NCBI GenBank assembly: GCA_945860895.1
Contig: CAMASK010000002.1
Span: 48,084-112,083, forward strand
Reading direction: 5' to 3'
DNA: 64,000 nucleotides
Source: Bacteriovorax stolpii
GTDB taxonomy: Bacteria; Bdellovibrionota; Bacteriovoracia; Bacteriovoracales; Bacteriovoracaceae
Shown here: positions 26,826 through 34,308 of the stretch, in pieces
Layout: each line of letters opens with the position of its first letter
Position numbering within the stretch: the stretch's first letter is position 1
Program-made: the position numbers and the translations under genes
The notes under the pieces: generated by a model
What the model was told of the DNA's origin: nothing
The model's database searches: none
What the model saw: only the letters and a program-made list of their open reading frames with translations

Positions 26826-27808
26826 AAGATCTTCTGAATGTTAATTCTGAATTCCTCACATCCTTGGGCATTGTTGACTGGGGTTATACTGAGGAATCAG
26901 TTCCAGCTTCGTACCACCAGTATGATAATTGGGTAAAAAGAGAATTGCATGGTTCCCTAACGTATTTATCAGATCATCGAAAAGATCTTCGAAGCGACAT
27001 CAAAAATATTTATCCTGAATTTAAATCAGCTCTAGTTTTTCTTTTCAGTTATCAGGAAAGTAAAAAATGGATGCTGGACAATAACCATCATGAAGTGGCT
27101 GCTTACTCCATGGGATTTGGAGGCGAGGATTATCATTATGTCCTTAAAACGCGTCTCGAGAAAATCTTCGACAAGCTCAAGCCCGAGAATGCCTCCTTAG
27201 AGCGCTTCATTTCACTTGATACACAACCAGTCCTTGAAAGAGATCTTGCCCTCAGAGCTGGATTAGGCTGGTTTGGGAAGAACTCCATGCTGATCAATCA
27301 AAGAGAGGGAAGCTATTTCATCATTGGCTCACTTCTAATGAATCAGAAACTAAATCTCACAACAGGGGAGATTGATAATGATCATTGCGGTCAATGCCTT
27401 GCCTGTGTGGAGGCCTGTCCCACCAATGCCATAAATCCCGAGACCCGAACCCTGATTGCCAGTCAGTGCATTTCTACTTTTACCATTGAGACTTTTAAAG
27501 AAGCTCCGGCCCCCGAAGGATTTGAGAAATCGAGAGGAGAGATTTTTGGCTGTGATATTTGTCAGGACGTTTGTCCTTGGAATCGAAAACCACTCATTAA
27601 ATCCATAGCAGCACTCTCACTCAAACCCTCATTGGAATTTCTGAAGAATTGGTTTTATGAATTACCGAAAAAAGATTTGGCAAATTTAATTGAAGCAAAG
27701 ACAAATCGGGGACTCAAAAAATTCCTTCAGGGAACTCCATTTGATAGACCCGGGAAAATTGGATGGTTGAAAAATTTAAAAGTTAAGCCCAACCAAAATG
27801 ATTCTTAA
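26822..27808 (+). CDS. queG: Epoxyqueuosine reductase
   Basis: This 328-residue cobalamin- and [4Fe-4S]-dependent enzyme reduces epoxyqueuosine to queuosine in tRNA, the last step of the pathway. The catalytic domain shows SLDTQPVLERDLALRAGLGW and FGKNSMLINQREGSYF, and the cluster motifs are CGQCLACVEACPTNAI and CDICQDVCPWNRKP. It lacks the C-terminal HEAT extension seen in longer QueG proteins. Its start overlaps the stop of the pyruvate kinase-ferredoxin fusion, an arrangement that could place an electron donor next to an enzyme that needs one. The 3' end overlaps the convergent hydrolase gene by 26 bases. Confidence 0.95.
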   Translation: MKDLLNVNSEFLTSLGIVDWGYTEESVPASYHQYDNWVKRELHGSLTYLSDHRKDLRSDIKNIYPEFKSALVFLFSYQESKKWMLDNNHHEVAAYSMGFGGEDYHYVLKTRLEKIFDKLKPENASLERFISLDTQPVLERDLALRAGLGWFGKNSMLINQREGSYFIIGSLLMNQKLNLTTGEIDNDHCGQCLACVEACPTNAINPETRTLIASQCISTFTIETFKEAPAPEGFEKSRGEIFGCDICQDVCPWNRKPLIKSIAALSLKPSLEFLKNWFYELPKKDLANLIEAKTNRGLKKFLQGTPFDRPGKIGWLKNLKVKPNQNDS

Positions 27809-28586
27809 GAAATGAATAGATATGCGCCGTCGCCGTTGCGGGTTCGTGATGGGGTAAGCGCTTCGGTTTATCCGCCGTTACAACATTTCCTTGATCTTCT
27901 AAAATTTTAAAAAATGCCTCCATTCCATTTGCACCAACCACTACGTCATCTTCTCCAGTGATCATGTGAACCCGCTCGCCACTTAAAACCATGTTCTCTT
28001 TTTCATGTTTTAACCAAACGAAGACTTTGCGCGAATCGAGGTGAGGGGAAACAAGTTGGCGACGGATAGAAAGAGTTTTTTCATAAAAAGCCGTTTCAAA
28101 TAAATGAGTGGCCTGACGTTGCCCAATTCCAATTCCTACCGCAACAGCGATTCGTTTCAAGTTTTGAAAAGTTGGCAGACTCAGTGCTCGGATGGCAGAG
28201 TAAGCACCCAGGGAGTGCCCCCCAAGAATAATGGAAGTATTTGAAGGAAACTGCCCAACACCCAGGTTCTGCTCCAAAAGTGCGTTCAGTCGCAGATAAG
28301 CCTCTGAGAATAATTCGTGAGAGTGGTCCTTAAAATCCTGAAGGCTCGAGACTTCATGGAAGCTGCCCAAATAATGCCCAGGCTGATCGAAAATTAAACA
28401 AGGAACTCCTACTTCCACTAAACGCGTGGCCCAATTCAGACAATCGCCCTTATGAGAAGTATAGCCATGGGAGAAAATCGCCCATTCACTCTTCACAGAT
28501 TTATTCTCCACTGAGGGAAGAAGCGCCAGAGCGTTAACCTGAAACCAGGGAAGAGAGAGCTCGGTGCAAATAACTTTTGACGACAT
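27783..28586 (-). CDS. Alpha/beta hydrolase
   Basis: This 267-residue protein has the alpha/beta-hydrolase nucleophile elbow ILGGHSLGAYSAIRAL (GHSLG), a strand-turn typical of the family (WAIFSHGYTSHKGDCLNWAT, CLIFDQPGHYLGS), a late acidic strand (VHMITGEDDVVVG, probable catalytic Asp) and LPHHEPATATAHIYSFL with candidate catalytic His. It has no signal peptide and is likely a cytoplasmic esterase or acyl hydrolase; substrate unknown. It overlaps the convergent queG 3' end. Confidence 0.85.
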   Translation of the reverse strand: MSSKVICTELSLPWFQVNALALLPSVENKSVKSEWAIFSHGYTSHKGDCLNWATRLVEVGVPCLIFDQPGHYLGSFHEVSSLQDFKDHSHELFSEAYLRLNALLEQNLGVGQFPSNTSIILGGHSLGAYSAIRALSLPTFQNLKRIAVAVGIGIGQRQATHLFETAFYEKTLSIRRQLVSPHLDSRKVFVWLKHEKENMVLSGERVHMITGEDDVVVGANGMEAFFKILEDQGNVVTADKPKRLPHHEPATATAHIYSFLKNHFGWA

Positions 28587-28705
28587 AGATGCCTTTGACT
28601 CGCACTGTTACGCTAAACTTTCTATGAATATTCGTTGACGAGTTTTCTCCGAAACATTAACTTAGAGTTCTCTTTTTTAGAAGAACAAGTTATTAGTTTT
28701 CGATA

Positions 28706-28782
28706 TGCCCGCTTAGCTCAGTCGGTAGAGCAAAGGACTGAAAATCCTTGTGTCCGTGGTTCGATTCCGCGAGCGGGCACCA
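28706..28782 (+). tRNA. tRNA-Phe (anticodon GAA)
   Basis: Acceptor GCCCGCT (28706-28712) pairs with AGCGGGC (28772-28778), then discriminator A and encoded CCA. The anticodon stem AAGGA/TCCTT encloses CTGAAAA with anticodon GAA. The T-loop is TTCGATT. It is the left border of the accessory island: its 3' end (28758-28782) and terminator are echoed by three degenerate copies downstream. TTGACG at 28635-28640 with TAACTT 17 bases later is a possible but weak promoter. Confidence 0.97.
28758..28782 (+). repeat. Repeat A: 3' end of functional tRNA-Phe
   Basis: This 25-base segment from GGTTCGATT to GGGCACCA is the authentic member of the repeat set. It ends in the encoded CCA and is followed by an A-run and the terminator hairpin. 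Confidence 0.6.
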
Positions 28783-28789
28783 AAAAAAA

Positions 28790-28828
28790 GCCTCAGCAAA
28801 TTTAACCCATTTGTCTGAGGCTTTTTTT
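28790..28828 (+). terminator. tRNA-Phe terminator
   Basis: GCCTCAG at 28790-28796 pairs with CTGAGGC at 28815-28821. An inner CAAAT/ATTTG pair extends the stem, the loop contains TTAACCC, and seven Ts follow. The same TTAACCC loop recurs in the terminator at 31451. Confidence 0.95.
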
Positions 28829-28863
28829 ATTTCATCTCAATAAGTTACACCCAATGACATACG

Positions 28864-29826
28864 TACCGTATACCTTTTTGACATGGAATTTCATTTAAAA
28901 CTGCCATAGTATTTTGTAATGGCACTATCTAAAGAAAAAAAAATAAAAATTAAGAAAGTATTAGAGAACTCTTTTTGTAGAGAGGACTGTGTCCAGTGTT
29001 ATTTCGTCAAATTCAGTAAGGGGTTTGAAGGTCATCAGTATAAAATAGTTTTTAAAACGAGAAAGAAAATCTCTCCTGGAAAAATTGAAGATGCAGAGAA
29101 AAATCTTTTAGTAGAATTTGGAGATGATCTTTTACATTTTGCACGCTGGAGTGATGTCATTGGAAAAATCCTTCCGAAATCAAAAGTGTATAAAATACCT
29201 TTCTTTGACTCAAGAGATGTCGAAGTTAAAAGTCCGTGGAGGAGATGTCCAATAGGTCAACATTTGGTAAGCCAACACGATCGTCAAAAGAAAAATCTTG
29301 AAGATGTGGACCCTCATTGCAGAAGAAATCCATCAGCTAAAGATTTATTAAAAGGTGAAGAAATAGATCTAATCTCTACTTTAGACATATTTACGAATCC
29401 TAAAGTGAAAGTATCCTCCCATAAACTTGGATTTAAATTTGGAAATAAATATGATGATCTTATTTCTGGTTGGACTGCTTACTGGAACGATGTCTTTAAA
29501 ATTGAACCTCCTCTTCATCCCAATGCTGTCAAGGCCTTAATGGCAACGGAATCAAGTTTTATTACGACAGGATTTGCAAAAAATAAGAATCCTAAAATTG
29601 GTTTAGCAAAAGGGCTTATTCAAATTACTGAAGAAACGTATCGAATCTTGAAAGATAGTAAAGGCGAGATTAAGGACCATTATGTAGAGCTTGAAGACCA
29701 TGAATTATGGGAACCTAATAAGAACATCTGTGCTGCCGTAAGGTGGCTGTTTCGAAAAAGAGACAAAGCAGAAGGAAGGTTGGAGAGAAAGCCAAGTTGG
29801 GAAGAAGTTCTTATCGAGTATAAAGG
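28864..29826 (+). repeat. 963-bp duplicated block, copy 1 (intact)
   Basis: From TACCGTATACC to TATAAAGG this block is matched by 36420-37382 at the same length with scattered substitutions. It spans the upstream region and all but the last ~27 codons of the transglycosylase gene. Confidence 0.85.
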
Positions 29827-29908
29827 AAGGACGAGAAGTAAAAGTAAAGAGACGCAAGATATAAAAGCAAGAATCCGAGGTTTTTTAAAGGACATGGGGG
29901 AAGTTTAA
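28919..29908 (+). CDS. Lytic transglycosylase (SLT-fold) without signal peptide
   Basis: The 329-residue protein has an unrecognised N-terminal domain (about residues 1-170, with CREDCVQC and WRRCPIGQH) and a C-terminal SLT-type lysozyme fold. The catalytic Glu lies in KALMATESSFIT, followed by AKGLIQITEETYRIL (family GLMQI) and the helix NICAAVRWLFRKRDKAEG. Such enzymes cleave peptidoglycan glycan strands to anhydro-muropeptides. No Sec signal is present, so it is either delivered by a dedicated secretion system or released by lysis. A secreted small protein starts 2 bases after its stop. The gene is duplicated as a decayed copy at 36,475. Confidence 0.8.
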   Translation: MALSKEKKIKIKKVLENSFCREDCVQCYFVKFSKGFEGHQYKIVFKTRKKISPGKIEDAEKNLLVEFGDDLLHFARWSDVIGKILPKSKVYKIPFFDSRDVEVKSPWRRCPIGQHLVSQHDRQKKNLEDVDPHCRRNPSAKDLLKGEEIDLISTLDIFTNPKVKVSSHKLGFKFGNKYDDLISGWTAYWNDVFKIEPPLHPNAVKALMATESSFITTGFAKNKNPKIGLAKGLIQITEETYRILKDSKGEIKDHYVELEDHELWEPNKNICAAVRWLFRKRDKAEGRLERKPSWEEVLIEYKGRTRSKSKETQDIKARIRGFLKDMGEV

Positions 29909-29909
29909 A

Positions 29910-30479
29910 ATGTGGCCAATTCTTTTAATTATTATTGCGTGCCCTTTTTCTTCGTGGTCTTCGCTCGCACTAAGAGTAAAATATCCCCAAGGTCTTCTAA
30001 CAAAGGATTATGGGATTTTAACTGAGAAGGATTTGCTTTTCGATGTAGAGAAATGGGGAGAATTCCCTCAATATGATGTTACCAAATCCCAGCCTGGACA
30101 AGTGAGATGGCAGTGCTTTCGGACTAGAGAGGCTGACTATTCATATAGTACATGGCGGGATACTGAAGGTCCTAATAATTCCATGATAACTTTATGTGAT
30201 TTTAGAATTTGGATTAAGTCGACTGAACCTGCCCATCATTATTATGGAAGAAGAGCTTGGCCAGTTGAAAATTGCAGAGACTTTCATCAAGTATGGAAAC
30301 GGTTAACTGGTGGTGAAGACTATCTATGTTTGAGTGGCCACCCTGATTCTTTAGAAAAAGCGAAAAAAAATGAAAAGTATAAAAATGTAAAGGGATGGAC
30401 TTGGAGTAAGATAAAAACAAAAAAAGGATGTCATTCTTATTTCGTTGGAGATTGCGATCTTAAAACGGTACCGGAATGA
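29910..30479 (+). CDS. Small secreted Cys-rich protein, candidate immunity partner of the transglycosylase
   Basis: This 189-residue protein begins with a signal peptide (MWPILLIIIACPFSSWSSLA) and has six cysteines in the mature part (RWQC, ITLC, VENC, YLC, KKGC, VGDC), suited to periplasmic disulfides. Aromatic residues are abundant. It starts 2 bases after the transglycosylase and its stop overlaps the next start (ATGA). A signal-less peptidoglycan enzyme followed by a periplasmic partner is the usual layout for effector-immunity pairs that act in the periplasm. The role is inference; no family recognised. Confidence 0.65.
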   Translation: MWPILLIIIACPFSSWSSLALRVKYPQGLLTKDYGILTEKDLLFDVEKWGEFPQYDVTKSQPGQVRWQCFRTREADYSYSTWRDTEGPNNSMITLCDFRIWIKSTEPAHHYYGRRAWPVENCRDFHQVWKRLTGGEDYLCLSGHPDSLEKAKKNEKYKNVKGWTWSKIKTKKGCHSYFVGDCDLKTVPE

Positions 30480-31327
30480 ATAAGCAAAATAAAATCATTG
30501 TGTTCGAAAGTAAGGCCATTAGGCGAGTTTGGCATCAAGAGGAATGGTGGTTCTCTATCGTAGATGTTGTAAGTGCCTTGACCGATAGTTTAGATGCTGG
30601 TGCCTACTGGAGAAAATTAAAGCAACGCTTACTGGAAGAGGGGAGTCAAGTCGTGACAAATTGTCACGGGTTGAAATTAGAAGCTCCAGATGGGAAAATG
30701 CGTGAAACTGACTGTGCCAACACTAAAGGCATGTTTCGAATTATCCAATCTATTCCATCTCCCAAAGCAGAACCTTTCAAGCAATGGTTAGCCCAGGTCG
30801 GTTATGAAAGAGTCCAGGAAATTGAAAATCCAGAACTTGCACAAGAACGGATGAAAGAACTTTTTGAACAAAAAGGTTATTCTAAGGATTGGATTGATAA
30901 ACGATTGAGAGGAATGGCCATTCGCCAAAATTTAACTGATGAATGGAAAGAACGAGGAATTGAGAATGAGCGGGATTTCTCAATCTTGACTGCAGAAATT
31001 TCCAAAGCCACTTTTGGGATGACTCCCGTTGAGTACAAAAGCATGAAGGGGCTTAGCAAGAAGAATGAAAATCTTCGGGACCACATGACGGATCTTGAGC
31101 TGATATTTACGATGTTGGGAGAAAAAGTCACTACGGAAATTTCAAAAAAAGAAAAACCTGATACTTTCGATAAGAATAAAAGGGTAGCAAAACGTGGTGG
31201 AACAGTTGCAGGCAAGGCCCGTAAGGATACTGAAAAAGAATTAGGACATAGCATTGTGAGTAAGGGGAGTTTTCTTACGTTAGATGATAAATCTCGTAAG
31301 AAGAAAAAAAAGAAAAAAGAGTCTTGA
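30476..31327 (+). CDS. BRO-N domain protein (phage antirepressor-like)
   Basis: This 283-residue protein has an N-terminal BRO/antirepressor domain (KAIRRVWHQEEWWFSIVDVV, YWRKLKQRL, IIQSIPSPKAEPFKQWLAQV), a helical middle and a basic C-terminus ending in a run of lysines (RKKKKKKKES). The segment KRGGTVAGKARKDTEKELG is typical of long BRO/DinD-like proteins in phages and islands. These are DNA-binding regulators. It overlaps the preceding gene by 4 bases, so the transglycosylase, secreted partner and BRO gene form one operon. Its presence supports a phage or mobile origin for block 1. Confidence 0.85.
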   Translation: MNKQNKIIVFESKAIRRVWHQEEWWFSIVDVVSALTDSLDAGAYWRKLKQRLLEEGSQVVTNCHGLKLEAPDGKMRETDCANTKGMFRIIQSIPSPKAEPFKQWLAQVGYERVQEIENPELAQERMKELFEQKGYSKDWIDKRLRGMAIRQNLTDEWKERGIENERDFSILTAEISKATFGMTPVEYKSMKGLSKKNENLRDHMTDLELIFTMLGEKVTTEISKKEKPDTFDKNKRVAKRGGTVAGKARKDTEKELGHSIVSKGSFLTLDDKSRKKKKKKKES

Positions 31328-31391
31328 GTAATTGGAGAATAAGTTCGAGAGTTCCCTTTAGGTGTATATGGTGTCCAATAAAAAATCAATG

Positions 31392-31447
31392 CCTTGAGCG
31401 ATACTTTCAATAATACTGGTTCGAAAGTCCTCCGCTAAGGGGCACCA
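31392..31447 (+). repeat. Repeat B: degenerate tRNA 3'-end-like sequence
   Basis: The last 30 bases (31418-31447) run from GGTTCGAAA to GGGGCACCA. The wider 56-base copy matches repeat C (34159-34214) at 49 of 56 positions by my count. The T-stem no longer pairs and no 5' tRNA half is present, so it is not a functional tRNA. It is followed by an A-run and a hairpin exactly as at tRNA-Phe. Confidence 0.75.
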
Positions 31448-31450
31448 AAA

Positions 31451-31483
31451 AAAGCCAGTGTTTAACCCACACTGGCTTTTTTT
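31451..31483 (+). terminator. Terminator of repeat B
   Basis: AAAGCCAGTGT at 31451-31461 pairs with ACACTGGCTTT at 31469-31479 around a TTAACCC loop, then a T-run. The loop equals that of the tRNA-Phe terminator. Confidence 0.9.
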
Positions 31484-31565
31484 ATTTAAATCAAGATATT
31501 ATCCAGTTCGATAATTCATCCAAATTAAAAACCCCTTGCAAGCGAATCGAACCGGAGTTTCTAAA

Positions 31566-32115
31566 ATGAATCAATCACTACCTATTTTAACAACGCTTAT
31601 TGCTAAAAGCTGTCACGATTCCAGATGCAGCAGCTTATAAAAAGCATTTCGTGGATTATGAGGTCGTACAGTATTTATCTACGCATGTGCCTTGGCCTTA
31701 TCCCGAAGATGGAGTTGAATGGTTTTTGAATAATTTAGTTCTTCCAAGACAAGGTAAGGATCGGTGGTGTTTTGGAATTTTTTTGAAAACGAATCCAGAT
31801 GAACTTATTGGGTGTGTCGATTTATAGCGAGAACCGGTTCCTGAAAATCGTGGCTTCTGGTTAGGAAAAAAATTCTGGGGTCACGGTTACATGACAGAGG
31901 CAGTAATACCTGTAACCAATTATGCTTTTAATGATCTTGGATTCCAAAAACTTTATTTCACGAATGCAGTAGGGAATTTGGCTTCACGAAGAGTTAAAGA
32001 AAAGTCTGGTGCTACTTATATTGAAACGAGACCTGCCAAGTTTGTAAGTCCTGAATTTACGCATACGGAATTTTGGGAATTAACCAAACAGAATTGGATC
32101 GCTTTTTCAGAATAA
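31566..32115 (+). pseudogene. Broken GNAT acetyltransferase
   Basis: The ATG at 31566 (GGAG upstream) reads MNQSLPILTT, then the frame must shift near 31600 to continue LKAVTIPDAAAYKKHFVDYE, a typical RimJ/RimL-like GNAT N-terminus. An in-frame TAG at 31825-31827 interrupts after ELIGCVDL. The frame continues VPENRGFWLGKKFWGHGYMT and ends FWELTKQNWIAFSE. Two lesions make function unlikely. It is the first gene after repeat B, in block 2. Confidence 0.8.
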
Positions 32116-32173
32116 CTTCAATCTATCTATGCGAAGGTCCAAAATTCTCAGCAGACTGTGGGCTTAAGTGAGG

Positions 32174-32326
32174 TTAGGTCCTTGAACTAATCCAAACCTT
32201 CAAAATGGTTATGAGGGAGTTTATGTAGTACACCTTCTTTTTAGTCTCAATGTCCCATTCATAAAGCATCAGAATCACATCGATTGCATTATCCAATTCT
32301 ACCTTCCTTAATGGACTAAAATTCAT
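32174..32326 (-). CDS. Possible 50-residue small protein
   Basis: On the minus strand an ATG at 32324-32326 opens MNFSPLRKVELDNAIDVILM and continues to KVWISSRT with TAA at 32174-32176. It is helical and mixed hydrophobic/charged. AAGGAG lies 15 bases upstream, farther than usual. It occupies the ~290-base gap between the broken acetyltransferase and HigB. It may be a real small island gene; no family recognised. Confidence 0.4.
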   Translation of the reverse strand: MNFSPLRKVELDNAIDVILMLYEWDIETKKKVYYINSLITILKVWISSRT

Positions 32327-32406
32327 TTCCGATATAAGTAGCTCCTTTTGGGATCGTATGTTTACTGTGATACCGTAATGTGGTATTCTTAGAGAGCGGG
32401 GTTTTA

Positions 32407-32703
32407 GTGATTAAAGAGTTTGGAAATAAAATAGCATTTGATCTGTTTCATATCGGTAAAACCAAAAAATTGCCTTTTGAGCTATGGCAGCGTGCAATTT
32501 TTTTATTGGATATAATGGATGCAGTGACTTCGCTGGACGAACTCCAAAAAAAAGGTTTTCCTCCTTCCATTAGATTACATAAACTGAAAGGAAATAGAAA
32601 AAATGAATTTACGATTGATATTAATAAAATTAGCGGTTGGCGAATAACTTTCATTTTTAAAGATAATGATTTCTTTGATGTGAAAATTGAAAACTATCAT
32701 TAG
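32407..32703 (+). CDS. HigB/RelE-family toxin
   Basis: This is a 98-residue putative ribosome-dependent mRNA interferase from a GTG start (32407), preferred because it gives MIKEFGNKIAFDLFHIGK, the normal beginning for the family; the frame is open further upstream. The C-terminal core RLHKLKGNRKNEFTIDINKI and SGWRITFIFKDNDFFDVKIENYH is typical of HigB. The HigA-like antitoxin gene starts 16 bases downstream, in the toxin-first order characteristic of higBA. Confidence 0.88.
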   Translation: MIKEFGNKIAFDLFHIGKTKKLPFELWQRAIFLLDIMDAVTSLDELQKKGFPPSIRLHKLKGNRKNEFTIDINKISGWRITFIFKDNDFFDVKIENYH

Positions 32704-32718
32704 GCTGCGGAGAATTGT

Positions 32719-33024
32719 ATGAAACTTAAACGACAAAATATCGAAAGACGCCCTAGCCATCCAGGAGAGATTCTTAAGGGTCTGTGGCTAGATGAGTTAA
32801 GCATGACTCAATTGGAGTTTGCTGAAAAACTAAGTAAGGCCACAGGTGGAAAAATTAAGGTTTCCACAATGCAGACTAAACTCAGCGAGGTCATCAACGG
32901 TAAACGGGCCATGAGTGCAGATTTTGCAGTCCTTTTGGGGCAAGTTTTGGATACGTCTCCTAGGATGTGGATGAATCTCCAGGTTAACCTTGATATTTGG
33001 GAAGCGGAAAGGGATGCGGCTTAA
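32719..33024 (+). CDS. HigA-family antitoxin
   Basis: This is a 101-residue Xre-type helix-turn-helix antitoxin. RRPSHPGEILKGLWLDELSM, MTQLEFAEKL and VINGKRAMSADFAVLLGQVL, plus SPRMWMNLQVNLDIWEAERD, match HigA/VapI closely. It should neutralise the upstream toxin and repress the operon. GGAGAATT lies before the ATG. Only 3 bases separate its stop from the next transglycosylase gene, so that effector-like gene may share the autoregulated transcript. Confidence 0.93.
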   Translation: MKLKRQNIERRPSHPGEILKGLWLDELSMTQLEFAEKLSKATGGKIKVSTMQTKLSEVINGKRAMSADFAVLLGQVLDTSPRMWMNLQVNLDIWEAERDAA

Positions 33025-33027
33025 AGT

Positions 33028-33714
33028 ATGAGCCTAATTAAACGTCCACGTACACTGAAGATGGCCCCTCTCGGTTATCATGTCGTTAAGAGGCATCTTA
33101 AAGTTTCCGAGACCGGAATTAAATATTACGTTAAGGCACATCTTAGAAAGAATAGGGGAGTGAAGTACGTACTTCTTCCTGAAAATATTTTATATCTTTA
33201 CTGGCATGGTGAGCACGATAATACGAGACTGGGGAAGGTCTTTGGCTTTGCTGAATATCCCGAATTAGATTCTGTCATTCACTTTTGGATAAATTTTTGG
33301 AAAGACATGGGGCTTACATTACCAGCGGATTTTGATCCCTTTCTAATTAAAGTAATCATTGCTGTTGAATCCAGTTTTAGAATCAAAGCTGATCCTAGAT
33401 CAAAAATCAGTTCTGCCTACGGACTTATGCAAATCACAAATTGGACTCGTAATGATCTTAAAGGCGTAAGAAGAAAAGGCAAAATGTCTTTGCAGAATCA
33501 TTATTTGGATTTAGAGAGACAAGATCTAGAAGATCCTGTGATTAGTATTGCCGCCGGAATCAGATGGCTTTCTTACAAATTCTCTTCAATCCCAAAGAAA
33601 AAAAGGAATCTATTTAATGTCATTCGTGCCTACAGCGACTGGAAGAAGGGTGAACCTTATGCAAAAGAAGTTATTGATCTTTATAATGCTTCTCAGCCAG
33701 ATCGCTTTAAGTAA
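33028..33714 (+). CDS. Second lytic transglycosylase without signal peptide
   Basis: This 228-residue protein has a short N-terminal domain with IKYYVKAHLRKNRGVKYVLL and a C-terminal SLT domain: catalytic Glu in VIIAVESSFRIKAD, SSAYGLMQITNWTRND, and ISIAAGIRWLSYKF. It differs in the N-terminus from the enzyme at 28,919 but shares the catalytic fold and the lack of a Sec signal. The next gene overlaps its last 56 bases and encodes a secreted protein, repeating the enzyme-plus-secreted-partner layout. It follows higA by 3 bases. Confidence 0.8.
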   Translation: MSLIKRPRTLKMAPLGYHVVKRHLKVSETGIKYYVKAHLRKNRGVKYVLLPENILYLYWHGEHDNTRLGKVFGFAEYPELDSVIHFWINFWKDMGLTLPADFDPFLIKVIIAVESSFRIKADPRSKISSAYGLMQITNWTRNDLKGVRRKGKMSLQNHYLDLERQDLEDPVISIAAGIRWLSYKFSSIPKKKRNLFNVIRAYSDWKKGEPYAKEVIDLYNASQPDRFK

Positions 33715-34114
33715 AGATTCAGACCCTTATGTTGAAAAATTAAGGAATAAGACTTACTTAAAGCTTCCAGATGGTAAGGAAATTCTGCTTTCTTATCCCT
33801 TGAAATATAATGAAGGCGTGGGCGAGAAAGTGAGAGTCTTTATGAGAAGTGGATCTAAAGTCTTATGGGACAAATCATTCTCAGAAGACTTCGGCACTTT
33901 ATGGCATGAGGCTTATTTTATCCCGATTAAGAAAGATACGTTCATTTTGGATATAAACAATGATTCCATTCCAGAAATTGCAATTGCTGTATGGAGTGGA
34001 GGGAATGCGTCAGAAAAATCCTCAGCTCTTATTTTTTCAGTAAAAGATCATTCGCTTGAATTTTTTAAACAAGAGCCGATTGCGATTGAATTCACAAGAT
34101 CTGTTTATAAGTAA
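33659..34114 (+). CDS. Small secreted protein overlapping the second transglycosylase
   Basis: The chosen ATG at 33659 gives a 151-residue protein with signal peptide MQKKLLIFIMLLSQIALS and GAAGGGTG upstream; the longer frame from 33548 lacks a signal and lies inside the transglycosylase. The mature part is beta-rich (YLKLPDGKEILLSYPL, KVRVFMRSGSKVLWDKSF, FILDINNDSIPEIAIAVWSG), an FG-GAP-like look (DINNDSIPEIAI), and has no cysteine. By position it is a candidate periplasmic immunity protein. It is unrelated by eye to the partner at 29,910. Confidence 0.65.
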   Translation: MQKKLLIFIMLLSQIALSKDSDPYVEKLRNKTYLKLPDGKEILLSYPLKYNEGVGEKVRVFMRSGSKVLWDKSFSEDFGTLWHEAYFIPIKKDTFILDINNDSIPEIAIAVWSGGNASEKSSALIFSVKDHSLEFFKQEPIAIEFTRSVYK

Positions 34115-34158
34115 AGTGCTTCCTATAGGCATGAACCTATAGAGACGTGAAATCATAA

Positions 34159-34214
34159 CCTTGGGCTATACTTTCTATGATGCTGGTTCGAAAATCCTCC
34201 GCTAAGGAGCACCA
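34159..34214 (+). repeat. Repeat C: degenerate tRNA 3'-end-like sequence
   Basis: The 56-base sequence is 49/56 identical to repeat B. Its last 30 bases (34185-34214) run from GGTTCGAAAA to GAGCACCA. The 5' tRNA half is missing. It marks the border between blocks 2 and 3. Confidence 0.75.
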
Positions 34215-34216
34215 TA

Positions 34217-34258
34217 AAAAACGCCTTTGTGATCTTAACTGGTTACAAAGGCGTTTTT
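34217..34258 (+). terminator. Terminator of repeat C
   Basis: AAAAACGCCTTTGT at 34217-34230 pairs with ACAAAGGCGTTTTT at 34245-34258. It sits 2 bases after the repeat's ACCA. Confidence 0.9.
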
Positions 34259-34308
34259 GTTTTAAACTTCATCAAATTCAAATACTTCTATGGTTCGATA
34301 ATGGTTTT

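Noticed and set aside
28859..28871. ATACG-TAC-CGTAT palindrome before the first transglycosylase as an operator
   Set aside because: The second copy of the block keeps only the right half, and a 5-bp arm is easily chance.
30877..31410. 177-residue minus-strand ORF
   Set aside because: It is antisense to the BRO gene; the poly-Phe run mirrors the poly-Lys tail.
31392..31447. Repeat B as a functional tRNA
   Set aside because: There is no 5' acceptor or D-arm upstream and the T-stem does not pair, so it is only a 3'-end-like remnant. The same holds for repeats C and D.
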